Source: Dermacentor variabilis (Eukaryota; Arthropoda; Arachnida; Ixodida; Ixodidae). Taken from it: a DNA stretch of 64,000 nt. A model generated the notes under the pieces. The model was not told where the DNA came from. It did not search any database and saw only the letters and a program-made list of their open reading frames with translations. Made by a program: the position numbers and the translations under genes. The stretch is taken from assembly GCF_050947875.1 (NCBI RefSeq), contig NC_134568.1:200616043-200680042 (forward strand), read 5' to 3'. Of the stretch, positions 22,321-32,531 are shown piece after piece (the first letter of the stretch is position 1; every line of letters starts with the position of its first letter).

Positions 22321-22456
22321 TAAAGCTCATGACCTTTCGAAGCGAGATCAGGATGCCTTAGAACATGCACCTATAAAGCAAGCTTACAAGAAGGAGGAAG
22401 AAGCATGTGCTTGCTGCGGTAAAGCTAGGGAAAGGATGGAGTATGTTTTATTATAA

Positions 22457-22872
22457 TGACACGTGTACTTATCTTTATCGGGCGACCACGTTTCGCCGCT
22501 TAACAAATGTAATCGCACAGCGAGGGACGCGCCTGCATGTATCCGACGTTTCTGGAAAGTTATCGATGCTTCTATCCGGCTGTCTGTTGTCGCCGAACCT
22601 TGTGTTATCTGATTCCATCGCGTAACGCGAATGGTGTAGAACATTGTGGAAGGCACGCGGGTCCGAACGATTAGTCTGGAACATTCGACGACTGCTCTAT
22701 AAAAGCCGACGCACTTGACCCGCTGATCAGATTTCCGACGATCGCCGACCGTGTTCGCCGCTATCGTTGTGCTATAAGTGTAGCCTGCTTTGTGGGCACA
22801 GGTTCGCCCAATAAAAGCTAGTTTTGTATTCCACCGTACTGCTTCTTTCTTCACCGTCACTACCACGTGACA
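22457..22872 (+). repeat. Copy B 5' LTR
   Basis: 416 bp, TG...CA. It contains TATAAAAG (about 22700) as a likely core promoter and AATAAAAG (about 22810) as a likely polyadenylation signal. Confidence 0.95.
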
Positions 22873-22895
22873 TCTGGTGGAGGTGCTTTTCGTTC

Positions 22896-24245
22896 ATGTA
22901 CGGCACGCCCCCGACAAGCCGTGATCCCAGCCCAGTCCGCAAACAGAACACCAACGTAGTCCCGGACCACCGAGCAAGCCGCCGTCTTCAACAGCTGCCC
23001 CCGGAGCACGGACTTCTACCTGAGAAGACCAAGAAGATTGTGGCCAAGGCAACCCCAATGGCAGCCCCAGCGTCCCCCATCGTGCTGCAGCAGCCCAGGG
23101 AACCACCGACGTTCCGCGGTTCCACATTTGAGGACCCGGAAACCTGGCTGGAAACGTATGAGAGGGTCGCTACGTTTAACAACTGGGCAAGCGACGACAA
23201 GCTACGACATGTCTATTTCGCATTGGAGGACGCCGCCAAGACGTGGTTCGAGAATCGAGAAGCCACCTTGACGACGTGGGACCTCTTCCGAAGCGGCTTC
23301 CTGCAAACATTTCAAAGCGTCGTGCGAAAAGAGCGAGCCCAAGCTCTACTGGAGACAAGAGCGCAGCTGCCGAATGAGACGATCGCGATCTTCACTGAGG
23401 AAATGAGCCGTCTGTTCCGCCACGCCGACCCCGAAATGTCCGAGGAGAAGAAAGTACGTCTACTGATGCGTGGTGTAAAAGAGGAACTTTTCGCCGGTAT
23501 GGTAAGAAGCCCACCGAAGACCGTCGACGAGTTTTTTCGTGAGGCGACGAGCATCGAGAAGACACTGGAATTGCGGAACCGGCAATTCGACCGACGCACC
23601 AAGCCAACAAGCTACTCCGGAATTCAATCACTGGCCACGGACGATCTATGCGAGACCATCAGGGCCATTGTGCGCGAAGAACTGCGCAAGGTCTTGCCAT
23701 CGTCGCAGCCTCAAGTGGCCTCGATCGCCGACATCGTGAAAGAAGAGGTGCACCGATCGCTAGGAGTTCCTGAACTGCAACCACAATTACCGCAGCCCCA
23801 GCCAGAAGCGATGACATACGCCGCCGTCGCACGCCGTCCAGGTCCCCCTCCGCGACCACGCCAGGGCCCTGCAACGACGCAATTCCGTCGTCCACCGCCG
23901 CCGCCGCCAGCACACCCACCCGTCGCCCAGCGCACCTACGCGAGGAAGACGGACATTTGGCGCGCCCCCGACCACCGCCCGCTCTGCTACCACTGCGGCG
24001 AAGCCGGCCATGTGTACCGCCGATGCCCATACCGCGACCTGGGATTGCGAGGCTTCGCCGTCAACGCACAGCGCCCGAGGGAAGGTGAACGACCTCGTGA
24101 CATCGCCGACTACCTCGCCGCTACTCAGTGGAGCACTCGACGACCATCGCGTTCGCCATCACCAGGCCGCTACCTGTCGCCGCAGCGCCGACCATACACT
24201 GGCCCAGCCCGGGGCCGGTCAGCGAGCCCATATCCGGAAAACTAA
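22896..24245 (+). CDS. gag: Copy B gag polyprotein, intact
   Basis: 449 residues from ATG 22896, 24 nt after the 5' LTR, to TAA 24243-24245. The N-terminal region is proline-rich (MYGTPPTSRDPSP). The central part has the retrotransposon-gag look (FRGSTFEDPETWLETYERVA, ALEDAAKTWFENRE, LPNETIAIFTEEMSRLFR). A proline-rich linker follows, then one CCHC zinc knuckle (CYHCGEAGHVYRRC, residues 364-377) and an Arg/Ser-rich tail. Gag packages element RNA in cytoplasmic particles (family knowledge). Pol overlaps its last 118 nt in the -1 frame, which implies frameshifting for Gag-Pol. No textbook slippery heptamer is obvious. GGAAAAC just before the stop is only a weak candidate. An open frame also extends upstream into the LTR without ATG. 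Confidence 0.95.
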   Translation: MYGTPPTSRDPSPVRKQNTNVVPDHRASRRLQQLPPEHGLLPEKTKKIVAKATPMAAPASPIVLQQPREPPTFRGSTFEDPETWLETYERVATFNNWASDDKLRHVYFALEDAAKTWFENREATLTTWDLFRSGFLQTFQSVVRKERAQALLETRAQLPNETIAIFTEEMSRLFRHADPEMSEEKKVRLLMRGVKEELFAGMVRSPPKTVDEFFREATSIEKTLELRNRQFDRRTKPTSYSGIQSLATDDLCETIRAIVREELRKVLPSSQPQVASIADIVKEEVHRSLGVPELQPQLPQPQPEAMTYAAVARRPGPPPRPRQGPATTQFRRPPPPPPAHPPVAQRTYARKTDIWRAPDHRPLCYHCGEAGHVYRRCPYRDLGLRGFAVNAQRPREGERPRDIADYLAATQWSTRRPSRSPSPGRYLSPQRRPYTGPARGRSASPYPEN

Positions 24246-27200
24246 AAGCAGCAACCGATGGAGGTGCGGTTGCTGTTCGTCGAACTGACGAAGATCCTCC
24301 GCCGCCGACGAAGACGACGAAGAAACGATCTCGACGACCTAACAACGACACGCCGCCGTCCCGACGAAGTCAGGAAGGCAAGACTACACCGACGAACGAC
24401 GACTTGACGACGCGACGTTCCAACTTCAGTTCAACACGACGCAGCCGTGATCCGACGCCACGACCTAACTGCAGCGCCAGACAAAGAACCACCGACCTCG
24501 ACGTGCTTCTCGACGGCCACGCAGTCACTGCCTTAGTCGACACAGGGGCCGATTACTCCGTAATGAGTGGACACATCGCCGCCCAGTTGAAGAAGGTTAA
24601 GACTGCATGGGAGGGCCCCCAAATTCGGACCGCTGGAGGACACCTCATTACGCCGACTGGAATCTGCACGGCAAGAATTACCATTCATGACCGGACTTAC
24701 CCTGCCACCTTCGTTATCCTCCAACAGTGTTCACGAGACGTCATTCTCGGCATGGACTTCCTGAATCAACATGGCGCAGTCATCGACCTGAAGTCGAAAT
24801 CGATAACGCTGTCACAAGATCAAGCGATACCGCGGCAGAGCTGTCGTAGTCACCACGCCTTGAGTGTGCTCGAAGATCAAGTGAGCATCCCGCCGCGTTC
24901 CTGCATTATTATTTCCGTCGGCACTGAAACACCCGCTGACGTAGAAGGCGTCATCGAGGGCGACCAACATCTACTGCTCGACCGTGAAATTTGCGTCGCA
25001 AGAGGGATCGCTCGACTCCACGGAGGGCAAGTGGAAGTTATGCTAACCAACTTCAGCCAAGAGTTCAAGCACATCAACAAGGGCACGACAATCGCATACA
25101 TCGAGCAAATTGTGGAAACCAGCAATGCCTTTGTCCTCTCGGATTCAGCCGCATCTACCCCGATGAGCATTATCCCCGAACCAGACTTCGACGTGAATCC
25201 AAGTCTTCCTATGAGTAAGCAGCAACAGATCAGAAGTCTTCTCAGACGATACAAGGACTGCTTTTCGACGTCATCGAGGATTCGACAAACACCAGTTGCA
25301 AAGCATCGCATAATAACCGAAGAGAGCGCTCGACCACTCCGCCAGAGCCCTTACCGAGTTTCGACGCGAGAACGTGAAGCTATTAGGCAACAAGTCGACG
25401 AAATGCTGCGCGACGACGTCATCCAGCCGTCGAAAAGCCCGTGGGCCTCTCCTGTAGTCCTGGTAAAGAAAAAGGACGGAACCCTACGCTTCTGCGTCGA
25501 TTATCGTCGACTGAACAAGATCACGAAGAAGGATGTGTATCCCCTTCCACGGATAGACGACGCATTGGATCGGCTCTGCAACGCTAAATACTTCTCGTCG
25601 ATGGACCTCAAGTCTGGCTACTGGCAAATAGAAGTCGACGAGAGAGATCGCGAAAAGACTGCCTTCATCACGCCAGACGGACTCTACGAGTTCAAGGTCA
25701 TGCCATTCGGACTGTGCTCGGCGCCTGCAACGTTTCAGCGCGTCATGGACACGGTGTTAGCCGGACTGAAGTGGCAGACGTGCCTTGTTTACCTGGATGA
25801 CGTCGTTGTCTTCGCCGGAAATTTCGACGATCACTTTAGGCGGCTTGCGACAGTGTTAGAAGCCATCAAGTCATCAGGGCTCACTCTGAAGCCGGAAAAG
25901 TGCCGTTTCGCTTACGATGAGCTTTTGTTCCTAGGCCACGTGATAAGCAAATCAGGAGTACGCCCCGACCCACAGAAGACAGCTGCCATCGCAAAGTTCC
26001 CGCAGCCAACCGACAAGAAGGCAGTGCGCAGATTCCTTGGCATGTGTGCCTACTATAGGCGCTTTGTCAAGGACTTTTCACGCATCGCGGAGCCGCTAAC
26101 ACATCTAACCAAATGTGATGTCGCGTTGAAGTGGGAAACGCCTCAGGCCAAGGCATTTCAACAACTCAAACGACGCATGCAGTCGCCGCCGGTACTTGCA
26201 CACTTCGACGAGGACGCCGATACTGAAATCCACACTGACGCCAGTATCCTAGGCCTCGGTGCCGTCCTAGTCCAGAGGAAAGAAGGACTTGAAAGGGTGA
26301 TATCGTATGCTAGCCGGTCGCTGTCAAAAGCGGAAAGCAACTATTCTACGACTGAAAAGGAATGCCTCGCCATCATTTGGGCTACAGCTAAATTCCGCCC
26401 TTACCTCTATGGCAGGCCACTCAAAGTCGTCAGTGACCATCACGCACTGTGTTGGCTAGCTAACTTAAAGGACCCTTCAGGACGGCTGGCGCGGTGGAGC
26501 CTCAGACTACAAGAATATGACGTCGCGGTAATATACAAGTCCGGAAGAAAACACTCCGACGCCGACTGCTTATCGCGCGCCCCCATCGATCCCCCGCCGC
26601 AAGACGACGAGGACGACGACGCCTTCCTTGGGATAATAAGCGCGGAAGACTTCACTAAACAGCAACGAGCCGACCCGGAGCTAAAAGGCGTCGTCGAGTA
26701 TTTGGAAGGGAACACCGACGTTGTCCCTAGGTCATTTAAGCGCGGGTTGTCTTCGTTCACGCTACAAAACCACCTGCTCGTGAAGAAGAACTTCTCACCA
26801 GTCCGCGCCAGCTACCTTCTTGTTGTACCGTCAGCGCTGCGTCCAGAAATACTGCACGCCCTACACGACGATCCAACTGCTGGGCACCTCGGATTCTCCC
26901 GGACGCTGTCGAGAATACAGGAAAGGTATTACTGGCCGCGTCTGACCGCCGACGTCACCCGCTACGTCAAGACATGCCGAGACTGTCAACGAAGCAAGAC
27001 ACCACCGACAAGGCCAGCAGGATTACTACAGTCGATCGAACCTCCTCGCCGACCATTCCAGCAGATTGGGATGGATTTGTTAGGGCCGTTTCCGATATCA
27101 ACATCCGGGAATAAGTGGATCGTCGTGGCGACGGACTATCTCACCCGTTTTGCTGAAACTAAAGCTCTACCAAAAGGCAGCGCAGCCGAAGTGGCGAAAT

Positions 27201-27910
27201 TTTTCGTGGAGAACATCCTGCTGCGACATGGTGCCCCAGACGTCCTCATCACCGACAGAGGAACGGCTTTTACAGCAGAGCTCACCCAAGCCATTCTGCA
27301 GTACAGCCAGACAAGCCACAGGAGGACAACTGCCTACCATCCGCAGACGAATGGTCTCACTGAGCGCCTGAACAAGACCCTCGCCGACATGCTAGCAATG
27401 TACGTCGACGTCGAACACAAGACGTGGGACGCGGTCCTGCCGTACGTAACCTTTGCGTACAACACGGCGGTGCAAGAAACAACACAGATCACGCCGTTTA
27501 AGCTGCTTTACGGCAGGAACCCGACGACGACGCTTGACGCCATGCTGCCGCACGTAACTGACGAAGAGAATGTTGACGTCGCTAGCTATCTCCAGCGCGC
27601 CGAAGAAGCCTGACAGCTCGCCCGCCTGCGAATCAAGAGCAAGCAGAGGACCGACAGCCGACACTACAACCTCCGACGACGCTTCGTCGAGTACCAACCT
27701 GGCGACCGTGTTTGGGTCTGGACCCCGATACGCCGACGAGGACTCAGTGAGAAACTACTCCGACGCTATTTCGGACCCTACAAGGTCATCCGACGTATTG
27801 GCGCTCTGGACTATGAGGTCGTGCCAGACGGCATTTCGTATTCACAGCGGCGCCGCGCACGATCTGAAGTGGTCCACGTGGTGCGCCTTAAACCCTTTTA
27901 CGGACGCTGA
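24128..27910 (+). pseudogene. pol: Copy B pol polyprotein, one nonsense codon
   Basis: The frame is open from the gag overlap (GTG at 24128, no ATG, consistent with -1 frameshift expression) to TGA 27908-27910. Domains by residue from 24128: aspartic protease at about 120-230 with VDTGADYS (Asp 138); RT with YLDD at 555-558; RNase H with HTDAS (Asp 704) and SDHHAL; integrase zinc-type N-terminus (GHLGFSRTL...CRDCQRS); catalytic Asp 983 (MDLLGPFP), Asp 1043 (ITDRGTAF) and Glu 1079 (NGLTERLN), with 35 residues between the last two; then GPY/F (FGPYKVIRR). Codon 1162 is TGA (27611-27613) where copy A has CGA, a CpG transition. It separates the catalytic core from GPY/F. This is the only lesion I see. 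Confidence 0.95.
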
Positions 27911-28011
27911 CAAACTTCGCCATTCTTGTTCTTTTCTTTGCTACGAGTGCTTTTGTTTATTACCTTCGTTTGTTTGCAGCATCGGGTCGATGCTTTTTAA
28001 GAGGGGGGTAT

Positions 28012-28427
28012 TGACACGTGTACTTATCTTTATCGGGCGACCACGTTTCGCCGCTTAAGAAATGTAATCGCACAGCGAGGGACGCGCCTTCATGTATCCG
28101 ACGTTTCTGGAAAGTTATCGATGCTTCTATCCGGCTGTCTGTTGTCGCCGAACCTTGTGTTATCTGATTCCATCGCGTAACGCGAATGGTGTAGAACATT
28201 GTGGAAGGCACGCGGGTCCGAACGATTAGTCTGGAACATTCGACGACTGCTCTATAAAAGCCGACGCACTTGACCCGCTGATCAGATTTCCGACGATCGC
28301 CGACCGTGTTCGCCGCTATCGTTGTGCTATAAGTGTAGCCTGTTTTGTGGGCACAGGTTCGCCCAATAAAAGCTAGTTTTGTATTCCACCGTACTGCTTC
28401 TTTCTTCACCGTCACTACCACGTGACA
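28012..28427 (+). repeat. Copy B 3' LTR
   Basis: 416 bp. It differs from the copy B 5' LTR at three sites, two of which are unique to this LTR. Confidence 0.95.
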
Positions 28428-28828
28428 ATATGTTACGCCCAGCCAAGTTTTTTTTCGGCTCATTGTACCTGACGACCAAAGATGCTATTGACATTTTGAA
28501 TTTACTCTTTTCCATTTGGCTCCCTGATGGATGAGCATTCTGGCTCCCTTTCTTTCCGACTTACTTCTGTTGCACCCTTGCCAAACACAATTCTCAATCA
28601 CTGACGGCTCTTCTGAGTCTCTAAGCTGGGTTTCTGTGACCGCGTACACTCCGATTTGTTGTCTATTTAACTGCTCCTCAATCTCTACCCACTTTTCCTT
28701 TCTTCTGCCGCCCTTCATGTTGATGTAGTCTATGGCATGGCGAGTTCTCTTTCCTGTTTTCTTCTTTTTTCTGTTATTGACGGGGATGCTATTCTGAGGT
28801 TCCCCTAGGGAACCTTCTTCATTACTAC
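28428..28828 (-). pseudogene. L2 piece 2: N-terminal endonuclease part of the split LINE
   Basis: The minus-strand frame (about 28485-28828) reads GKRTRHAIDYINMKGGRRKE, then EEQLNRQQIGVYAVTETQL with the conserved E-T of APE endonucleases, then WQGCNRS and KWKRVNSKCQ. A frame change follows, then KKTWLGVTY up to copy B. TY is completed by LWTGNN at 18774, on the other side of the inversion. The upstream side is cut at 28828 by element C; the protein-coding sequence resumes beyond 33161. Confidence 0.85.
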
Positions 28829-29040
28829 TGTTAGGAATGGCCGTACGGGGCGGCAACGTGCCAGCTATTTCAGCCCGCTGCACGTGTTCCAATCCAACCA
28901 GACGGGGCGCACTTAAGAGAACTGCGGATGACCGGCAGCCACGTGGCGCGGGGTCAGCTCAGGAATGTGGTACTCGGCCGCGCCACCCGGGACGAAGCAG
29001 AGTTCTACGAAGCCCCTCTGACGTCGGCTCCGGACCTTTA

Positions 29041-29086
<46 letters not shown>

Positions 29087-29460
29087 GCACTGAAACCTGT
29101 GCAACACGTGTTTGTGAGCCCTCCTCCAAAAAGGGCGGGTCATCTACGGTGACGTCGAACGGTGACGTTGGACGATGACTGGACGAACGTTTCCGCCCAC
29201 TGGAAATCAAGGGGGGATCAAGTGCTTATAAGCAGCGTTTGCCGGCTGCTTGAGCGTGCTCGTCGTCGGGAGCTGAGTGCTCGTTGTCATGCTAGAAATG
29301 TACTCGTGAGCTGTGTGCTCGTAAGCTGTTTGCTGTATGTTAGTCTTGCAGGCTCCATATGGGAGTCACGCTAGACTGTCGATGTAAGTCTTGTTAAAAA
29401 TGTTAATATGTAAATAAATCCTGTTCACCGAGTTCCTCTCTACGACCTTCAACTCCTTCA
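28829..29460 (+). repeat. Element C 5' LTR
   Basis: 632 bp. It contains a (TG)20 tract at 29045-29084, a TATAAGCAGCG-type box at about 29226 and AATAAATCCTG near 29413. Minus-strand open frames here are compositional. Confidence 0.85.
29045..29084 (+). repeat. (TG)20 microsatellite inside the element C 5' LTR
   Basis: Twenty TG units. The 3' LTR has seven at the same place (32747-32760). Confidence 0.95.
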
Positions 29461-29909
29461 AATCGTGGCAGCGGCGAGGTCGACCGACGACTCCTACATC
29501 TGGTTGAGAGCGGTAGGATCGTCCGACAACTCTGACGACTGAATGGCAGCGGTGAGATCGGCCTACGGCTCCTAGATCAGCCTACGGCTCCTAGATCGGC
29601 CTACGACTTGGAGACCGCAACGGCAGCTGACGGACGTTGGCGCATGGTGACCGACCGGTATCCTGATCAAGTTAGAGGCGACTTGGGATTGACCACCTCT
29701 TGCAACTGACTGGGTACGGCGATGAAGGACTGGTGATATGGTGCTGCTTCAGTGGGTAAACGTTTGGTTTTGGCATTAAGATTTACCAGGCTTCAATTTC
29801 TCTGTGTTTTTGGATTTGATTCGCTGGGATCTTTTACTTGTATTTTGATTTGCGTGGGTATCGCAGCAAGTATTGTGTGACAGCAGAGCCAAAGCTTAAA
29901 ATAGCGACC

Positions 29910-30320
29910 ATGGTCCTAATGAGTTTGACGAGAGCTGACCTGTTGTGGTTGTGTGAAAAGATCGAGGTAGACGTAGAAGAGGACTTGACGGAAGCAGAAA
30001 TTCGTAAGACAATTCTAGAAAGTAACAATGATTCTAAATTCATAGAACAGATGGGCAAACGAATTCTAAGTAAGAAACGGGAACAGGAAGCAATTAGGCA
30101 AGAACAGGATGAATTTAAACAAAAGCAGGAAAAAGCTAGGCAGGAACTAAAAAGCATTTCGCAGGAAAAAGACCTAACAGAAGTAACGGGGCAGTACATT
30201 GAGGCACTGAACAAAGAGATTGAAGGTTTTGAGCAGTTAATCGAGCAAAGTCAAAAGCGGCTTAATAAGTCTGTAGGCTGGACGCAGCGAAAGTGGGATT
30301 CAGTAGAAAGCCGAGGATAA
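29910..30320 (+). CDS. Element C gag-like protein, N-terminal part
   Basis: 136 residues from ATG 29910 (MVLMSLTRADLLWLCEKIEV) to TAA 30318-30320. The N-terminus (LTRADLLWLCEKIEVDVEED then LTEAEIRKTILE) resembles the SAP-like helix-loop-helix start seen in Gag proteins of some arthropod gypsy elements. Residues from about 50 to 120 form a strongly charged Gln/Glu/Lys-rich coiled coil. An open frame extends upstream to 29838 without ATG. After the stop, further charged open stretches (30367-30606 and 30504-30965, the latter with RRKRRRKKRRKDR) may be frameshifted remains of the same Gag. Function is inferred from position after the LTR and from the N-terminal motif. Confidence 0.55.
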   Translation: MVLMSLTRADLLWLCEKIEVDVEEDLTEAEIRKTILESNNDSKFIEQMGKRILSKKREQEAIRQEQDEFKQKQEKARQELKSISQEKDLTEVTGQYIEALNKEIEGFEQLIEQSQKRLNKSVGWTQRKWDSVESRG

Positions 30321-32531
30321 TAGTAGCCCTTGCAAAATTAGCAGCACATTCATTAGTAAACTCGAAGTGTTAGCTGCTAACGATGCCTTAGTGGCAACAG
30401 AGGCCGTTAAAGGCCAGAGTGAGAGCGACGAGGTGCTGTGCCAACAGAGGACTGTAGAGACAGCTAGGCCAGCTGCGAACAAATTGGCACAGTTACCGCG
30501 TGTGTGCGTCGCATCTCATGGTATCGAGGTCGTCAGCGAGGTACAGGTACTGTTGACCCGACAGACACGAGCACCCATGTCGAGTCAGATCTCCGTGCCG
30601 AAGTGAGGTGCCAGCTGGACGATGCAGTTGAGAGTAGTTCTCGGGATGGCGAGCTCCGTAGCTCACAAGAGAACAACTGCATTGTCCAGGGATCGGTGCG
30701 GCTCTCCGCCAGTCTAGGTAGCCAAGAGAGGAATGATTTAGTTAAGGATCATTCAGACTGTGCGGGTAAGAGACCGATCCGGGCGGACGAGATGTGTAAC
30801 GGCCAGCACGAGGCGCGAGATGACGGCATGAAAGAGAGTTCGAGGAGAAAGCGCCGCAGAAAGAAGCGCCGAAAAGATCGGAATGCGGTGGCTGATGTAG
30901 CGCAGCCAGAGACTGCGACAGTCGCAAAAAGGCCAGGCGCGAGGAAAAGGAAGATGCGGTCGTAGGTGACGATGTTGACGCATCAAACACGTTCAAGCCA
31001 CCGGTCAAAGGGGGACCGAGAAGCATGTTCTGCACGGACGCGGACAAAGGGCACGGGGCAGTTAAATTCCTCGTCGTTCCGTCGTTCTTTTCGAAGCCAA
31101 GCGTGTAGTGCAAAGAAGCGCAAGGTGGCAAGACGAGACCAGGTGGGGAATCGCGACGCGGTCACTCGAGGTCATGAGGAAAGCGGGGCGCCAGGACGCA
31201 AATGGGCAGGAGACTGTAACGTCTTGGAGGAGCTGATAGTGAGTCAGCCCATTTGTTGTTCCTCGGTAGCCAGAATAGCTTTCGAACCGCGACCACCTCG
31301 GCTACGGCTCAAAGTATGAGTCAGACATAAGCATTTGGAACGGGAGGCCAAGAGAGCTTCAGTAGAAGTAAAACATTCTGTTTTGTTTTATTTTGTGAGC
31401 ATCGGATAATATTCGCGATTTAAGTTTCTTTCAGTATGTAAAGTATGAGCTTTGTGTTTTGTTCGAGAAGCTCCGAGAGTTGAAAGACGCGTTTTAAGTA
31501 AACCTGTAGTCTCGCGAGATGGTCATTAATGAGTACATAGGCTTTTTTTGTGTGTGCGAATAACCTGAGTAAAGGTTATCGTGAGAGGCCTATCGTAACG
31601 CGCGTGTGTGTTAGTTAACCTTCTTTTTTATGTGTTTTTTATTTTCTAAGGTTAAGCGCGTAGGTATTCAGTAAGTGCGTGATTTGCACTGAGAAGAGCT
31701 CTTAGGTCCATTAGCGCGTGTCCTGTGCGGACGGAAGGAAGCAGAAGGTTTATGACTGGGTTGCTCGTGTGTGTCGAGGGCAGCCGTATTCTGACTTCTC
31801 TAGTACGCGTGCGTAGAGCTAGTTAGTAAAAGACACATTTGTTTGAAGGTTCCTTGGTGTTGCGTAAGTTACGCAAGTTTGGTTGTTCGTTTAAGGAATG
31901 TGTCCTGTGTGGACTAAAGGAACAAATGTGAGTAAGCGTGATGAAGACTTTGTGTGTGACGCAAGCCCGTGTTCGGAATAGGGACCCACAAAGCTAGCGC
32001 GATTGTGATTACGTACCTGTGGAGTTGGCCAGACTGTTCACTGGCAACAGTACGTGAGATAAGTACGCCACTGCGATAAGGTAAGAACGGGCTGTTCGTG
32101 AAGTTAGGCTGCTTACGTTATGTTCGGGTATTGGTGGTTAAGAGCCTTCAGTTTGATTTACCTTTACTCTTGTGCCTTTACTCTTGTGCAGCACGACAGT
32201 CAGATCTGGTTAAACTCAGGGGGAACGTGAACGCTCGCTTTGGTGGCACAAAATTTTGGGGCAAAATTTGGGGTTCCCAGTTGAGTGACTTGCATTGAAA
32301 TTTTGATAGGAAGCCTGGCAGGTTAACAGCTAATTCCGGGCGTTTGAGCGCTCAGCGGTATTGTGTTGCCGGGTCGACTCTTCTGTGCCAGTTGTTGTTA
32401 GATGGTTGAAGGCATTCCAAGTGCGCAGGGGTTGCAGAGAGCAAAGCCATCGTCTTGCTCGCCAGCCATTCTCTTCCTGCCCAGCGGTTGCCAGCGCTGG
32501 CCAGGCGAGATTTTCCGGGCCATGGAGGAGC
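30321..32531 (+). other. Element C interior without recognisable enzyme domains
   Basis: Possible gag remnants lie to about 31.3 kb, then T/G-rich sequence without frames. I looked for protease, RT (YxDD), RNase H and integrase motifs on both strands and saw none. The last bases before the 3' LTR (CATGGAGGAGC) make only a poor polypurine tract. Confidence 0.6.

Larger units (their letters stand above)
18770..22456 (+). mobile_element. L2 piece 3: inverted middle of the split LINE
   Basis: This segment carries LINE ORF2 on the plus strand, while both outer parts of the same LINE are on the minus strand. It starts within the endonuclease (LWTGNNCTEKNEELVECI) directly after ATAT at 18770-18773. 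It proceeds through RT and the C-terminal domain and ends in 3' UTR at ATAA 22453-22456. Its two ends match the sequences next to copy B's right LTR and copy A's left LTR respectively, not the LTRs they now touch. The segment is bounded by the inverted copies A and B. Confidence 0.9.
22457..28427 (+). mobile_element. Ty3/gypsy LTR retrotransposon, copy B
   Basis: A 5971-bp element with 416-bp LTRs (22457-22872 and 28012-28427) that differ by about three bases. Gag is intact and pol has a single in-frame nonsense codon. A G-rich run (GAGGGGGG, 28001-28008) just before the 3' LTR is the likely polypurine tract. A putative primer-binding site starts two bases after the 5' LTR (TGGTGGAGGT, 22875). 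Flanks are ATAA on the left and ATAT on the right, which do not match each other. The left flank matches copy A's left flank as reverse complement, and the right flank matches copy A's right flank. Confidence 0.95.

Noticed and set aside
22824..22895. N-terminal extension of gag into the 5' LTR
   Set aside because: The frame is open upstream but has no ATG before 22896. The 24-nt distance of that ATG from the LTR end is reasonable.
28837..29178. Open frames with Cys-Val or Thr-His repeats around the TG tract
   Set aside because: They are translations of the (TG)20 microsatellite within an LTR.
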